A stretch of 64,000 nt of DNA from Diadema setosum (taxonomy: Eukaryota; Echinodermata; Echinoidea; Diadematoida; Diadematidae). A program made the translations under genes and the position numbers. Below are positions 45,601 to 56,243 of this stretch, one piece after another (position 1 is the first letter of the stretch; the number at the start of each line of letters is the position of its first letter). The notes under the pieces are model-generated. The model saw only the letters and a program-made list of their open reading frames with translations, was not told where the DNA came from and ran no database searches. The stretch is taken from assembly GCF_964275005.1 (NCBI RefSeq), contig NC_092697.1, positions 21,116,138 through 21,180,137 on the forward strand, given 5' to 3'.

Positions 45601-48600
45601 TCCATACTGGGGCTTCCTCCATTCCGATATATCTTGCGAAATGCGAACTGTTCCTTGAATGTAGAACTCTTGAGTAAATCCTTGCCTCTATGGCGCTGAA
45701 CCTGATCTGGCCCAGCAATGAAGAACTCATGTGAGGTAGAAAATTGCAGGTTTCCCTCAGGATCTTTGATGGAGGGGGATTGGTATATTTTGTCTAGTAC
45801 CAAGTGAATTTCCTCTCCGCGACATGAGCAAAGTCTCTTCAAGAGACCGTTGGCCATTTATGTTGAACTGCTGTGTTGTAGAATATTGTCTCATGAATGA
45901 TGATGCCTCCGTCAATCATTCTTGCTGAGATCACAGGAAAATTTGTTTCTTCGTTTTGCCGTTTAAAGAGACTATACAGTTCTGGTTGAGGTGAGGATTT
46001 AGCTTTTAAAGGGTGGTACAGTATTGGTGGAGCTGAGGATTTGGCTTTTAACCTTTTGCGAGATGCCAAGAAATCACTTATAAAATAGTACAGAGCATGC
46101 CATTCTAAGAGGAATTGAAAGTTTGTTTGATGAAAATCGGTTTTAGAATAGCTGGGACATCCAAAAACAAAGTAAAAAAGCAATCATAATATTATGTGGG
46201 TCCCACAATTTGTTAGTATTACTCTGTTTTAGGTATCTCAGTAATTTCATGACCAATTTTCATCAAATAAACGTTGAATTCCTCTTGGAATTACATGCTC
46301 TTTCATATTTCATAAGAGGACTCTCATTATCTCACGCAAGAATATGAAAAACCTGAAGTTAGGTCTCAACCAAAACTGTATGAGCCCTTTTGCGAGAGAT
46401 TCAGAAACCACTCTGTGAGATGGCAAAGAGCATGCAATCCAAAGGGGAATCAAAGGTTTACTTGACAGCTTGATGAAACTCGGGTTTGAAATGGGTGAGA
46501 TATCCAAAAACAAGGTGAAACAAAGAGATCCTAATAAAAAGTCGTGGCCTGTCGCCTTTTATTATCACTTTTTTTTTTTTGGATATCTCAGCCATTTGAG
46601 AACCAATTTTCATCAAATAAACATTGAATCCTTTTTAAAATTACATGCTCTTTCATTTTTCATAAAAGGTTCCTCATTTTCTCACTTAGGAATGTTATAA
46701 ACCTGAATTATCACCTCAACCAGTACTGTACAGTCCATTTAAGCAGCCTTGTCAAAGCTGCTTTCTCAGTCTTCAGGGGTGTCCCCATTACTTGATGGGC
46801 CAGCTAAAGAGCTAGAGAGGGTAGCTAAGAATGTGCTTAAGATCGATTGTATCACTTGATTCAGCTGCAACAGCTAGCATACGTCCGAAAAAGTCTCTGG
46901 CTCCCTCAGTTGCGTGTACTCTTTTTTTACTGCTGTTTTAGACCTCTTTGCGTTTTCTGAAACAAAGTTTAACATTTTGATTCTGGGAACTGGCTTCAGA
47001 AACCTGGAACTGGCAGCTGCACATTCATCTTGAAACTCAGTCCGTCTTTTCTGCCCTCGTTCGAGTGTTGTTAGGAGAAATTGCCTCGTTGTCTCACTTG
47101 TCTTTGAAGAAGCTCTCGTATTTCGCACAAAGTTCACCCAGTGCAGCGTCTTCCTCTACGTCTTGAGACCTTTCCCTGCTGTTCTCGTTGGCAGATATCA
47201 CATAGTTGCAACATATCTAACCGCCTCATCTGATGATTCAAGAAATCTAGAGAGTAATGCCTTTTCAATTGCGGCGAAGTTGTATGGTGTGCCGTGTTCA
47301 TATTCACCCTCAATGGCACCGTTGCAAATTTAACAGCATGCTGGAAATATGGTCACTTGATCTTGATCAAATCAAATTTGCAACGTAAAAAAAAACAAAC
47401 ACCAACATGTTCTTTTTGTGGCATTTGGCCATTTTCTCTAAATTTTGAGACAGATTCCATAGAAGCATCATCAATAACATGTCTGTATGATCATCTTAGA
47501 GTGTACTAAATTATTAATTTTGGTATCTCAATAGATAAGAGTATGGACAACCTTATAATTATTCTTTTTTTTTTTTTTTTTTGTAATGGCATTGAGGGTG
47601 AATATGACCGAACTCGGCACACGATATGAATGTGACCGCGATGGAAAAGGCAAAAACACATACAACCACTTTGTCTATGATGGTCCTTCTGAGCTCATCA
47701 ACATCTCATCGAGGAACGTGGCCAGTGAGACAACGAGGCAATTTCTCCTAACAACGCTTGAACAAGGGTAGAAAAGACGGACTGAGTTTCAAGATGAATG
47801 TGCAGCTGACAGTTCCAGGTTCCTGAAGTCAGTTCCCAGAATCAAAATTTTAAACTTTGCCTCAGAAAACGCAGAGATCTAAAACAACAGTACACAGAGT
47901 GCACGCAGCTGAAGGAGCCAGAGACGTTCCTGATCGAAACCTACAATGTTCTATTTCAAATGAATTCTTCATTACTGGGACAGATCAGGTTCAGCGCTAT
48001 AGAGGCAAGGATTTACTCGAGAGTTCTTCAGTCAAGGAACAGTTTGTAAGATATATCATGTAGGAATGGAGGAAGCCCCAGTATGGACAGGTTATTGGAT
48101 AGAAAATGTGGTGTGTTTCTCATGGCGCAAGCTGTGTAGAACTGAGGAATAGCAACGACCAACTGTTAGCAGATATGCCGAGACACTAAGTCTTGCAAGG
48201 CCATCATGTAGAAGCTAATATGCAAATAAGAGGGCATTATTTTCGTTAGGTCCAGTGACACAGACGTCTTCATCATCTTGCTGTACTGTGCCAGGTCGGA
48301 TGAAGGAAAAATAATTATAGACTTTGGTTCGGGCAAAAACAAAAGGTAAGTTGATGTCTCAAAAATTGCAGCAGTTCTCGAAGAGAAGCAACCTGACATT
48401 ACCGACGCACATATTGGTCTCCCCGACAGGTTGCGATTTCACTTCACGTTTCTCCAGGAAAGAGAAAGTAAAACCTTATCAAAAGATGGAAAATAGTGCA
48501 ACACACATCAAATCTTTCCAGTCTCTCTCAAACGAGGAAGTAGATACTCGAGCTGCCACATTCTTCATCTGCCCACTGTATGGCTTTGCAACATCGGACA

Positions 48601-51600
48601 TAAATAATGCCAGATATTATACAATGTCTTCAAGCGAATGAGCAGTGGACATGACAAAGGTACTGCCCCTTGCAAGACTGAATAAGATCATCTGCTATTT
48701 ACTAATTCTCTTCCTCTCTGTGCCACAACACTTAAAAATCACATCCGAAGAGCACAGTATGTCCCCAGAATGTGGAAGAGAGCCAGCACGGCAGTCTTGT
48801 AGACTATGGGTGGAAATCTACCCAGAAGCACTTTGAGCCAGACTGGTACCAAGGAAGTGCAGTCCCCTCATCTCTCGAAGGCTCATCGTTCAGTCCTTCA
48901 GATAATGCAAACCGAGACGATGAGGAATCCGAAGGGACATGGAGTGAGCAAAGCGATGAGAGTGGTGAAAGCGATGAGAGTGATGGAAACGTCAGTGATG
49001 ACGAAGACATTCTAAAGGTTGTGTCCCGAAATATTGCGAATTTAGTTTGACTCTTGGTCGTAATGATGCAAATACTGTTTGCCCATGTACAAGACTAAGA
49101 TATTGCCTAGTTCCTGTACTCTCTTCCATAAATTATCTAGAAGGTTTAAGTGAAGAACATTATAATATTCTGACGAGATGTACAATTTTTTTGTGCGCAT
49201 TACGAACATTATTTTCAAAGTTTAGTTTTTGTGTTGCAAAGGTTCAGATCACAGAGGGCGCTACCCTAAATGGTGGAAGGGTTATACTTTTTAATGTTTG
49301 AACAGACTAGACTTATCTCAAATCACAAGAAGGGCTGGATATAGATTTTTACAACCGTTAGACAAGATTGAGATATTTATAGAGAGTATTAACAACTATC
49401 TTTTAGAAAGTGATCAAAATCTAGGTGTCATTTTCTCTAAAACAGCGACGTCGACAATGATTGCCATGAATATATTCACCATCAGGAGCATCACCACATA
49501 GAAAATGGGCAAATAGATGGTAAATACATACTCCAAAATAGTTGGATACCAAATAAAATATATCTAGGACACTCTTAGAAGCCGAAACTGACATATTAAT
49601 AATGATCATTCAACTCAAACTGTCTCAAAAATTTGGGAAAAGGGCCAACCGGAAGTGACGTCATACATTGCGTGATTTTGGCGGGAAGGCCAACGATGAG
49701 ACCCGGCAGCAATGCATTTTTGTGATGTCCAGGGTCCATGTAAACGTCCTATGAGGTCAGTTGCTTGTCCGCTTTTCGGTTGAATAAACCTCCTGGGCCC
49801 CCGGTCTATGACGAAGTGGATGAGGGACTTTAAATACCTGGGGGTGTTTCATCAACGTTTGTCAGCGCTGACAATCACTATAGTAACAGTCAGTGACCAC
49901 CGCATCTCAGCCAATCAAAACCAAGGATTTTGTTGTCAGCGCTGACAATTGGCTGAAAATTTCAGCAAAATCCTTGGTTTTGATTGGATGAGATGCTCTG
50001 GTCACTGACTGTTACTATGGTGATTGTCAGCGCTGACAACTTGTCAGCGCTGACTAACGTTGATGAAACACCCCCAGATGAGGACGCTCCACAGCATCTG
50101 TACATGGACAGAACCGAATGCCCTACGCATGCCTTTACGACATAATGGGCTGTAAGTATAGAGCATTCAAATTCGCCACCGTTACGTGCTGTTGTACACG
50201 GTGAAGTGTATCTTCGAGCATTCGATTTGAGCATGCATTTTCAGGGACTTGTGTTCTTACTTGTCTCTTAATAGTACAAACAGATTAAATTACATCTGTA
50301 CGCATGCCCGAATTCTATTCCAGTCTTTTCTGAGAACTTGTCAATCAAGTAACACCAAGTTTGCATTATTTCATCTTACAATATAGTGGAGATAGTCCCT
50401 TTAATAATGGACCTACTACACATGGACATTCACTACTCGTTAATGAATTCGTGCACCTGTTTCTGTCAGAATCATCACAATAACATTTTAGACATGCTTT
50501 TCTGCTTTGATCTCATTAGGCGTTTTCACATCAGCCCGATAAAAATCCAAGCTCGAAATATTTTCCGCGATTGCGAATTAGAGCGCTATTTCATTTCTTA
50601 TTCACATCAGCCCGAAGAGGGGGTAGCCCGAATAATTACAAATTTTTAAATAGCTAATTCGACAGCTGAGTATGTGCAAACAGCATCAGTCGTGTGTGCC
50701 CTCTCAAAAATTCCTCATGATTTGCGTGCAGTTTGCCTCGGTCGATCGGGTCACACACGCTAGGCATGATGGGATTCATCGCGCTAATTTCTCGAGTCGT
50801 TTTCACATTATCAGATAGCGCGCTACTATCCCGCTATTTCAGAAATTTCCCGAGTTGGACTCGAGAAATTTTCTCGATCAGAGCGATACAACTAGCGCGT
50901 TAATTTGTGTTCACATTATCAAATAGCGCGCTATTTCGCTATCGGGAAAATTTCCCAAGTCAGAAAATAGCGCGCTATTTCGAAACATCGGTCTGATGTG
51001 AAAACGCCTATTAGGAGTTTTCACATCAGCCGAAATTAACCCGATCACGAAATAGCGCGCTATTTGATAATGTGAATACAAATTGGCGCGCTAATTTATT
51101 GCTCTGATCGAAAAAATTTCTCGAGTCCAACTCGGGAAATTTCTGAAATAGCGGGATAACTTGCGAACTAGCGCGCTTTTTGATAATGTGAAATCGCCTC
51201 AAAAAGTTAGCGCGATGCATCCCATCATGCCTAGCGTGTGTGACCCGGAAGTGCGCGCTCTACTGGTATACCCGACACTGTTTGCTCAGCTGTCGAATTA
51301 GCTCAAAAAAAAAAAAAAAAAAAATCGGGCTAATTCTCTTCGGGCTGATGTGAATAGGAAATGAAATAGCGCGCTAATTTTCGATCGCGAAAAATATCTC
51401 AAGCTTGGATTTTTATCGGGCTGATGTGAAAACGCCTTATACATTACCATAACCATGTACCAGCAACCAGACTGGATAAAAACAAGACCGTTCTTTGAGC
51501 AATCTTAATTTCAATTTTTAATTTTCAATTGATGATGATGATAACTTACTTAAATCAAGAAAATGCGTGTGCAGTTGTACAGTGCATTGGGGAATCATCG

Positions 51601-52827
51601 CTCAAACAAATTAATTTGCGAAATGCATACGCGTCACAAAAGAAAGCAATATTTTGGTTGAGTGTAATATCATGTACTCTATAATTTTCCCATTGTGGCA
51701 CATTGTGTCAGAATAAATACGGACAGCCGTAACGGTAGACGACATGTAGGCCCTATAACGTCTCGTTACATGCGTGTCCACATGGATAGTCTACACTTTA
51801 GTCATGTTAGTATTATTGCCAATTTTGTAACAACAAATTTGTTATGTTTATTGTGGTTTACTGCTCCTTATCTTTGGTGCTTAGTCAAAGGCATGAGTCT
51901 GAAAAGACATCTCTCTGCAGCCAAATAAGACCGATATAGGGGAATCGGTTCTTTTGTCAGTGACGACGCACGACTACGCAGTCGTCATCAAAGAGAAGAG
52001 AAGTTAGTCATTGTCCAAACATAATCAGGCCGCGGCGGTGATGATGGATCAAAGGAAGACGCCTGTTTGTCCCGTATTTCGCTCAATTTTCATCATCTAT
52101 TTCTTATAACATGGATTTAAAATCAACCAGCGAAGTTACTATTGATCGGGGACTTCCAATTGAATCGGATCAATGGCAACTATGGCGGAGTCTTTTTGTA
52201 CATAATTTTAAGGACTTCCGCTGCTAGCAAGCGCGCCCTGGCCCTGCACACAAACAAAAAAGTTCTTCCGGAACTTTCATTCTGTATTTAGGCCTACACC
52301 AACAAATTTTCCTACACCTTACTCTTTGTCAAGCGATTTACAGACAAAAACGGTGTGCAATGATATTGTTAACCAACACATGGACTATATACGATTTGCT
52401 TTATATCTGTAATACATGCGGTGTTCGGAATGAACGAATTATATATACAAGGAGAAACAGATGAATAAAACTCAATAAAAACGCACAGACAAAATAAACA
52501 AGATAGATATAACGTAGAGCTATACAAGCAATAGGCCTAAACGGCAATAAAAAATACACAGTATTCCATCTTAAGGTAAACTGATATTAAGAAATAAATG
52601 CATTGTAACGGTGGACTCAAAGCCCAAGCACATTATAGACCTAATAAACAACAAACAAATAGGGCGGATTTGACCACCAATATTGCTTGTCGATCGAGTA
52701 TGCTGCCCTGGCGTGCGATGCTCAAAATGGAAGCAAACCTATCTAGGTCGTTGTTATACATACATTTTCCATTCGCTGACAACAACAGAAGTGAAGCCAC
52801 GAATTCAAAAGTGCTAATAATGTTCAT
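38149..52827 (-). CDS. Secreted phospholipase A2 (group I/II-like), four coding exons
   Basis: The product should hydrolyse the sn-2 ester of phospholipids outside the cell using calcium. Exons are 52827-52764, 41170-40957, 40229-40087 and 38378-38149. The phases join: 651 nt, 216 residues. Layout: signal peptide (1 to about 20, core FVASLLLL), a short propeptide-like stretch with a dibasic RR at 38-39, then the PLA2 domain from about 48. Seen directly: calcium loop YGCYCGVGG (75-83), active site CCQQHDRCY with H98/D99, second-helix [11 protein letters not shown] with D163, and many Cys. An acidic tail of about 30 residues follows the last Cys, longer than in typical enzymes. Exons 2-4 are very secure. 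The signal-peptide exon is chosen because it has the right phase and a hydrophobic start, but it is 11.6 kb away. The family includes digestive, immune and venom enzymes, and the sequence alone does not say which role applies. Confidence 0.87.
38470..38750. mobile_element. Foldback element with CACGAGTCATACAGCC units
   Basis: The left arm carries repeats of CCCACGAGTCATA, GCTCACGAGTCATACAGCCC and CATGAGTT. The right arm is their reverse complement (GTCGAACTCATGGGCTGTAT). The outer ends GAGACCGACACCCACGAGTC and GACTCGTGGGTGTCGGTCTT pair well. It lies just downstream of exon 4's acceptor, in intron 3 of the PLA2 gene. Confidence 0.8.
38890..39935. mobile_element. PIF/Harbinger-related foldback element
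   Basis: The ends GGTATCTCACTGAGCGGCGA and TCGCCGCTCAGTGAGATACC are perfect inverted repeats extending about 50 bp. Inside each arm are tandem TTCGCAAACAGTCGC / GTCGCTAACATTTGCAAAAC units. The centre codes, on the minus strand (about 39505-39200), a relic reading MDFQYMEIN... then, after a frameshift, [13 protein letters not shown] and [19 protein letters not shown]. This is the N-terminal signature of PIF/Harbinger transposases. It is not functional and lies in PLA2 intron 3. Confidence 0.8.
40087..40229 (-). CDS. PLA2 exon 3: catalytic His-Asp
   Basis: This 143 nt exon (acceptor GACATGCAG, donor GTAGGA) codes [20 protein letters not shown], then a Tyr-rich loop and [13 protein letters not shown]98 and D99 are the catalytic dyad residues of the family. 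The exon is missing from simple long-ORF views because of its length. Confidence 0.92.
40957..41170 (-). CDS. PLA2 exon 2: propeptide and calcium loop
   Basis: This 214 nt exon starts after TTTCTTTCAG and runs into [32 protein letters not shown] and GVD. To continue into the CCQQHD exon it must end at GACAG, where the next bases are GCACGT, so the donor is GC rather than GT. Confidence 0.88.
41568..43298. mobile_element. TU-like foldback element with 15 bp tandem-unit arms
   Basis: The left arm (about 41568-42245) is an array of 14-16 bp GTCTAC-led units, perfect 15 bp TACTCCCAATTGGTC repeats in the middle (about 42040-42135). The right arm (about 42672-43298) is the inverted form (GGGAGTAGACCAATT). 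The spacer of about 425 bp has no gene, but ends in an A run and AT repeats at 42635-42670. The arm architecture matches the published TU foldbacks of sea urchin. Open frames through the arms are repeat artefacts. It lies in PLA2 intron 1. Confidence 0.85.
43560..43762 (+). mobile_element. LINE reverse transcriptase C-terminal fragment
   Basis: With one stop, the plus strand codes [20 protein letters not shown] and WTPKERRPG, the common tail of RTE/L1-like reverse transcriptases (RWxGHVxR...W.P.GKR..GRP). A GA microsatellite (43742-43759) and the end of the 6 kb inverted composite follow at once. Confidence 0.65.
44690..47320 (-). pseudogene. Decayed transposon protein gene, left copy (SDTDV/TGCD family)
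   Basis: Read on the minus strand with several frameshifts and stops: MPLRVNMN..., a segment [20 protein letters not shown], then (after the MITE insertion) [69 protein letters not shown] and [11 protein letters not shown]. The order SxDTDVxxLLL ... G.G..R ... TGCDxTSxFxxKGK recalls large uncharacterised proteins repeated in marine invertebrate genomes and thought to be transposon-borne. The nuclease-like (PIN/FEN-type) idea is only a suspicion. Confidence 0.6.
45960..46745. mobile_element. MITEs nested in the left half of the composite
   Basis: Several copies of the TTAAAGGGACTG-type element sit together: ends AAAGAGACTATACAGTTCTG, AAAGGGTGGTACAGTATTGG, ACCAAAACTGTATGAGCCCT and CCAGTACTGTACAGTCCATT, with inner TTTTCATCAAATAAACGTTG arms. 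The right half of the composite lacks them, so they arrived after the duplication. Confidence 0.7.
47586..49050 (+). pseudogene. Decayed transposon protein gene, right copy
   Basis: On the plus strand: [20 protein letters not shown] ..., [14 protein letters not shown] then a stop, a deletion of about 0.2 kb relative to the left copy, remnants of the QFSTS..DQVQR..GKDLL region, [35 protein letters not shown], and an acidic C-terminus [20 protein letters not shown] (to 49050). Its stops and frameshifts differ from those of the left copy, so the two decayed independently after duplication. Confidence 0.6.
49845..50078. mobile_element. Foldback MITE with GGGTGTTTCATCAACG ends
   Basis: CTGGGGGTGTTTCATCAACG and CGTTGATGAAACACCCCCAG are perfect inverted ends. 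GTCAGCGCTGACAA repeats and CCAAGGATTTTG / CAAAATCCTTGG pair inside. Length is about 235 bp. Confidence 0.92.
50519..51437. mobile_element. Two adjacent foldback elements with GGCGTTTTCACATCAGC ends
   Basis: The first element (about 50519-51009) and the second (about 51013-51437) each begin GGCGTTTTCACATCAGC or GGAGTTTTCACATCAGCC and end CTGATGTGAAAACGCC. TTA occurs before, between and after them. Both are rich in AGCGCGCTATTT palindromes, and the pair is also inverted relative to each other over most of its length. Confidence 0.85.
51440..52760. other. No gene recognised (PLA2 intron 1)
   Basis: AT-rich sequence between the foldbacks and PLA2 exon 1. I see no additional exon or element. Confidence 0.45.
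52764..52827 (-). CDS. PLA2 exon 1: signal peptide (tentative)
   Basis: The exon reads [20 protein letters not shown] plus K and one base, then donor GTATGT. The Kozak -3 base is G. The reading frame is open further upstream to another ATG at 52887, but only the inner Met gives a clean signal peptide. The 1 nt phase fits the AG/CC start of exon 2. No other signal-peptide candidate with this phase was seen nearer. Confidence 0.62.
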
Positions 52828-52889
52828 GACGACATTGACTCCTGTTGAGCACTTCTTCGTCTTTATTTGAATCAACTCGTGTGTCACAC

Positions 52890-53885
52890 AAGATGATTTT
52901 GGAAGTCCACTTCCTGTGGGGGTTTGGTAGTTGCAATACAGCCTATTGCTTGACTTCAGCTTGCACGGGTTCTGGGCATTGGTTACAAGGCTTAAAACTC
53001 TATATCCATCAAGGGCGCATTATGTGGCTACAGTCTGATGTCATGTGACGGTATTTTACACGCGCGGAAACAATAAGCCTTCCCTCAGAGGCAACTTGAG
53101 CGATCTATATATACATCTGGTTTATGTTGTTGGTTGTGGTTTCAATCTATGCCACCCACAATTCATTATATAATAGGCTCACTGATAAGTGAATAGATAT
53201 ACGCTTTAACTCATCCGTTTACAAACCACGTACACATGCTTATTAGGTGCGCAATACAATAAGTGTTTTAGGAGAGAACAAAAAAGGTGGACCCGCAACA
53301 TACGAGAGGGGGACATGTGCTACCCCTAAAGAGAGGAGCAGCTATACAGAGAGAGGTGCTTCCCCCCCCCCCCCCCATTTAAAAAACGTACGCAAGATTC
53401 CAATGTTATTGTGAGAGTACAAAAAGTGACAGAAATACGTGACACTTTGCAGCACTATGTTGGCATGGAGTCCAAAAAGGTAAATACTGTAGGTCGTAAG
53501 CCTGCATGTGTATGGGCCAATAATAGGTATATAGGCATATACCTGATCTCCTTGACCTGGAAGATCAGTGCCATTGGGCATCACTAACCCACGAACGGAC
53601 GCTGATTTATTTTTTTTTCAGTAGTATTCATTCATTACCATTCAAATAAAAAGTAGAAACTGGTGCTGTTCTACAAAGTCACGCAATGTATGGACAAAGG
53701 TAACAAAAGTTATTTTTTCCTTTCTATGTAACTTTGTTTTTCACAGAAGTAGAAATCAAAACTTGATATAGCTTTGCAGCTCTCCGTAGCTGCCCCTCCT
53801 AGCCCGGTATTCTATAATTATTTTTGTCCAATCCCCTTCGTCCTCTCTTTTTCCTCCTTTGCACACGTCAACTCTCCTCCCCCAA
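52890..53885. other. Region upstream of the PLA2 gene; no feature resolved
   Basis: This should contain the PLA2 promoter if exon 1 is right. No TATA box or known motif stands out at the expected distance. A C run lies at 53359-53377. Confidence 0.35.
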
Positions 53886-53894
53886 CCTTTCAAT

Positions 53895-53904
53895 ACACAC
53901 ACAA

Positions 53905-53961
<57 letters not shown>

Positions 53962-54132
53962 TTGGTAGTTAATTGACTGCTTCTGCCCCTATCAGCTTCC
54001 CACAATAATAATATGTATATGTATTACGGATATCAGATCGCCGAAGAGGATCCCTTGCAAGCAAAAATGTAAAGAAAAGAGAGAAAGGCAGACAAAAAGA
54101 GGGAGAGAGAGAGAGAGAGAGGGGGGGGGGGA
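53895..54132. repeat. CA and GA/G microsatellites
   Basis: (CA)n covers about 53896-53960. A GAGAGAGA tract and G run cover about 54102-54132. Cys/Val and Thr/His frames over the CA tract are artefacts. Confidence 0.95.
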
Positions 54133-54134
54133 AG

Positions 54135-56240
54135 AGCAGGACTGAGAGGGACGGAGAGACAGCCCCACTCTGTTAAAAAAAAAAAAAAAAACACGTCTCC
54201 TCCATTTCCACCAATTTTAATTTTGATTCAGTGTAATCATAAATGAAAAAATGAGATGAATTGATGGAATTGATGGAATACATAATGGAAAATACCGTTT
54301 ATGACAAGCGAAGTAGCACAACATCGTACTATTCGTCGAAATTCATCAATTACGTGTATTTCCACGTCGTTGGCGGGAAAATGTCTCATTTTAGTTGCCA
54401 GGAGCGCTATTGACCATGATTCCAGTGAAAAATTAAACAGTCTTTCGAATTATAATTGATTATTTTGACTGATTGTGTAAAGTCTCCCACTTTTGTTCGT
54501 AAAATATAACTTCACAGCTTTGACCGCTAATAGTTATTCTTTTCCGTGTTTATCAGCTCGACAATTATAATGTATCGTATTTTTTTTTTTATTTAGTGGG
54601 CGTCTTATTGTGTGTCCTAAATCCAAAAATTGTATATTTCTTTAAAATCATCAAACTGTTTACACATAAATCTATTTCAATAATCCGAAATTCCAAAGAA
54701 TATAATAACCTCTCTTATCCATGCATGTCATCATGTTAGGTTCCAAAATGATATTGCAAATATTCCCAAAGCAGTGTAAAGCACACACACACACACATAC
54801 ACAGCGTCAAGAAAACAAAAAAAAAGGTAAAGGCAGGTTGTCCCTACTCAATTTTTAAGAGTTCCAAGATTTTGATTCGGAGTAGACTTATTTTTAAACA
54901 GATACATTATGAGAGAAATATTTTGGCTACTAGTATTTGAATGATCGATTTATTTATTTATTTTTTTTTTTTTTTTTTCCACTGAGAGGCTGTGTTACAA
55001 TGTGTTTGCTGCCCTCAATCGGCTCGAGTCCGAAGTGCATACTAGTACATTTTACATGCACTTGCACTGCACAATATGTGTAGCACATACGCGTACCGCA
55101 AAAACAAGCGTACCGGCCGGACGCTGCGGAACTTGCCACTTAGGAGCTCGCAGTGTATTCACCGCTACATGGAATATACAAGGGCCTAGAGTCTAGAGAA
55201 GTCTGTATAACTCCGTGTGGACAACATGATATGCCAATTTCAACGCTGTATTTGGGATTCTTAACTTCATTAGCTTCGAAAGGACCCGCCGACGACGTCT
55301 CATCGATCATGTCCAGCTAGCTCCCCATCAAGAAGTCGAGACCCACCAGGCAATTTATACAACTAGGCCTACGCAAAGACAAGTCATAAGACACATTTAG
55401 CGTCGTTAGAAACGCGTGATTGTGAACGACCGGCTTCGGAAGTACATATCACGTTGGTATGATCGTGTAAATCTTCATCTCATTAGATCACTTGCCACCC
55501 GAAAGAAAAATAAACTGTTAGCCTTGAAGCCTCTGCCCATAAATCCACACCTATGTCGGTTTGTTACGTTATCGAATATCTTTTTGAATGCTCCAACGCG
55601 CTTCAGCAACGAGATTGTGCCAAGCCGCGAAGCAACCATCTACACACGAGAAGGCGTGGTGGACTGGTGCGGTGATGGGGCCGGCACCGGCAGCATGTGA
55701 TTCGGTTTGGTTTCTAACGTTACATCTACTGAGCTGAATGAGTGACTGGCTTATCGTACTGAGTGAGCGAGGTCTCCGTCATCCCCTGTGCTGTGTTTTC
55801 TCTCAGGAACCGGTGCCAAGAGTATGAATAGTCGTCGATGCTGCTGCAAGTCTGTAGTGTTGTGAATTGCTGTGAATTGTACGTATTCGTACTGTGGTCA
55901 GCCTGAACGTGAACAGTGCAGACAGTGGAGCGCTCCGTGCCGCGTGCCATGGCTGGTGCTGCCTATTAATGGAGTTTTCAGACTTGCTGTAGTCAGTGTA
56001 GATGTATTGTAGGGGCTCTGAGGGCCTACATGTAATTCCCCTGCTGCTGAAGTTTCTCATCTGTAACAGGAAAGCTGCGAGTGATAGGTGCTAGACTACT
56101 ACTAGAAATCTACAAAGTATGTCAGTGGACCCTCTAAGACGCAATTTGCATGCAAGCAGTACAGAAACTGTTTACTTGGAACCAGGACTTGGAATAACCA
56201 ACTAGAATAACACTTCAAAAATACAAATAAAGACAGAAAA
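54135..56240. other. Intergenic region and possible TMEM53 5' leader
   Basis: No conserved coding sequence is recognised. A 94-codon open frame at 55416-55700 (plus) has no family resemblance that I know. The final 300 bp before the TMEM53 ATG may be 5' UTR. A CATCTGTAACAG acceptor-like site at about 56069 could mark a non-coding first intron. Confidence 0.35.
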
Positions 56241-56243
56241 GAT

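Larger units (their letters stand above)
43768..49807. mobile_element. 6 kb inverted composite transposon with two decayed gene copies
   Basis: The outer ends ATAGACCGGGGGCCCAGGAG and CTCCTGGGCCCCCGGTCTAT are inverted repeats, and the match continues for about 1.9 kb per side (left 43768 to about 45750, right about 47930 to 49807). It resumes near the centre (left 46880-47320, right 47586-47880). Each half carries the same degenerate gene pointing outward. The centre (47320-47586) resembles the outer ends (TTTTCTCTAAATTTTGAGACAG), as expected of two head-to-head elements. A possible TA target duplication is seen at both ends. The left half has an extra 0.8 kb of MITEs. Confidence 0.75.

Noticed and set aside
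53756-53968. Cys-Val and Thr-His repeat proteins
   Set aside because: Translation of a CA dinucleotide repeat.
55416-55700. 94-codon ORF upstream of TMEM53
   Set aside because: No similarity I recognise, no splice or initiation evidence, and a length expected by chance in 64 kb.
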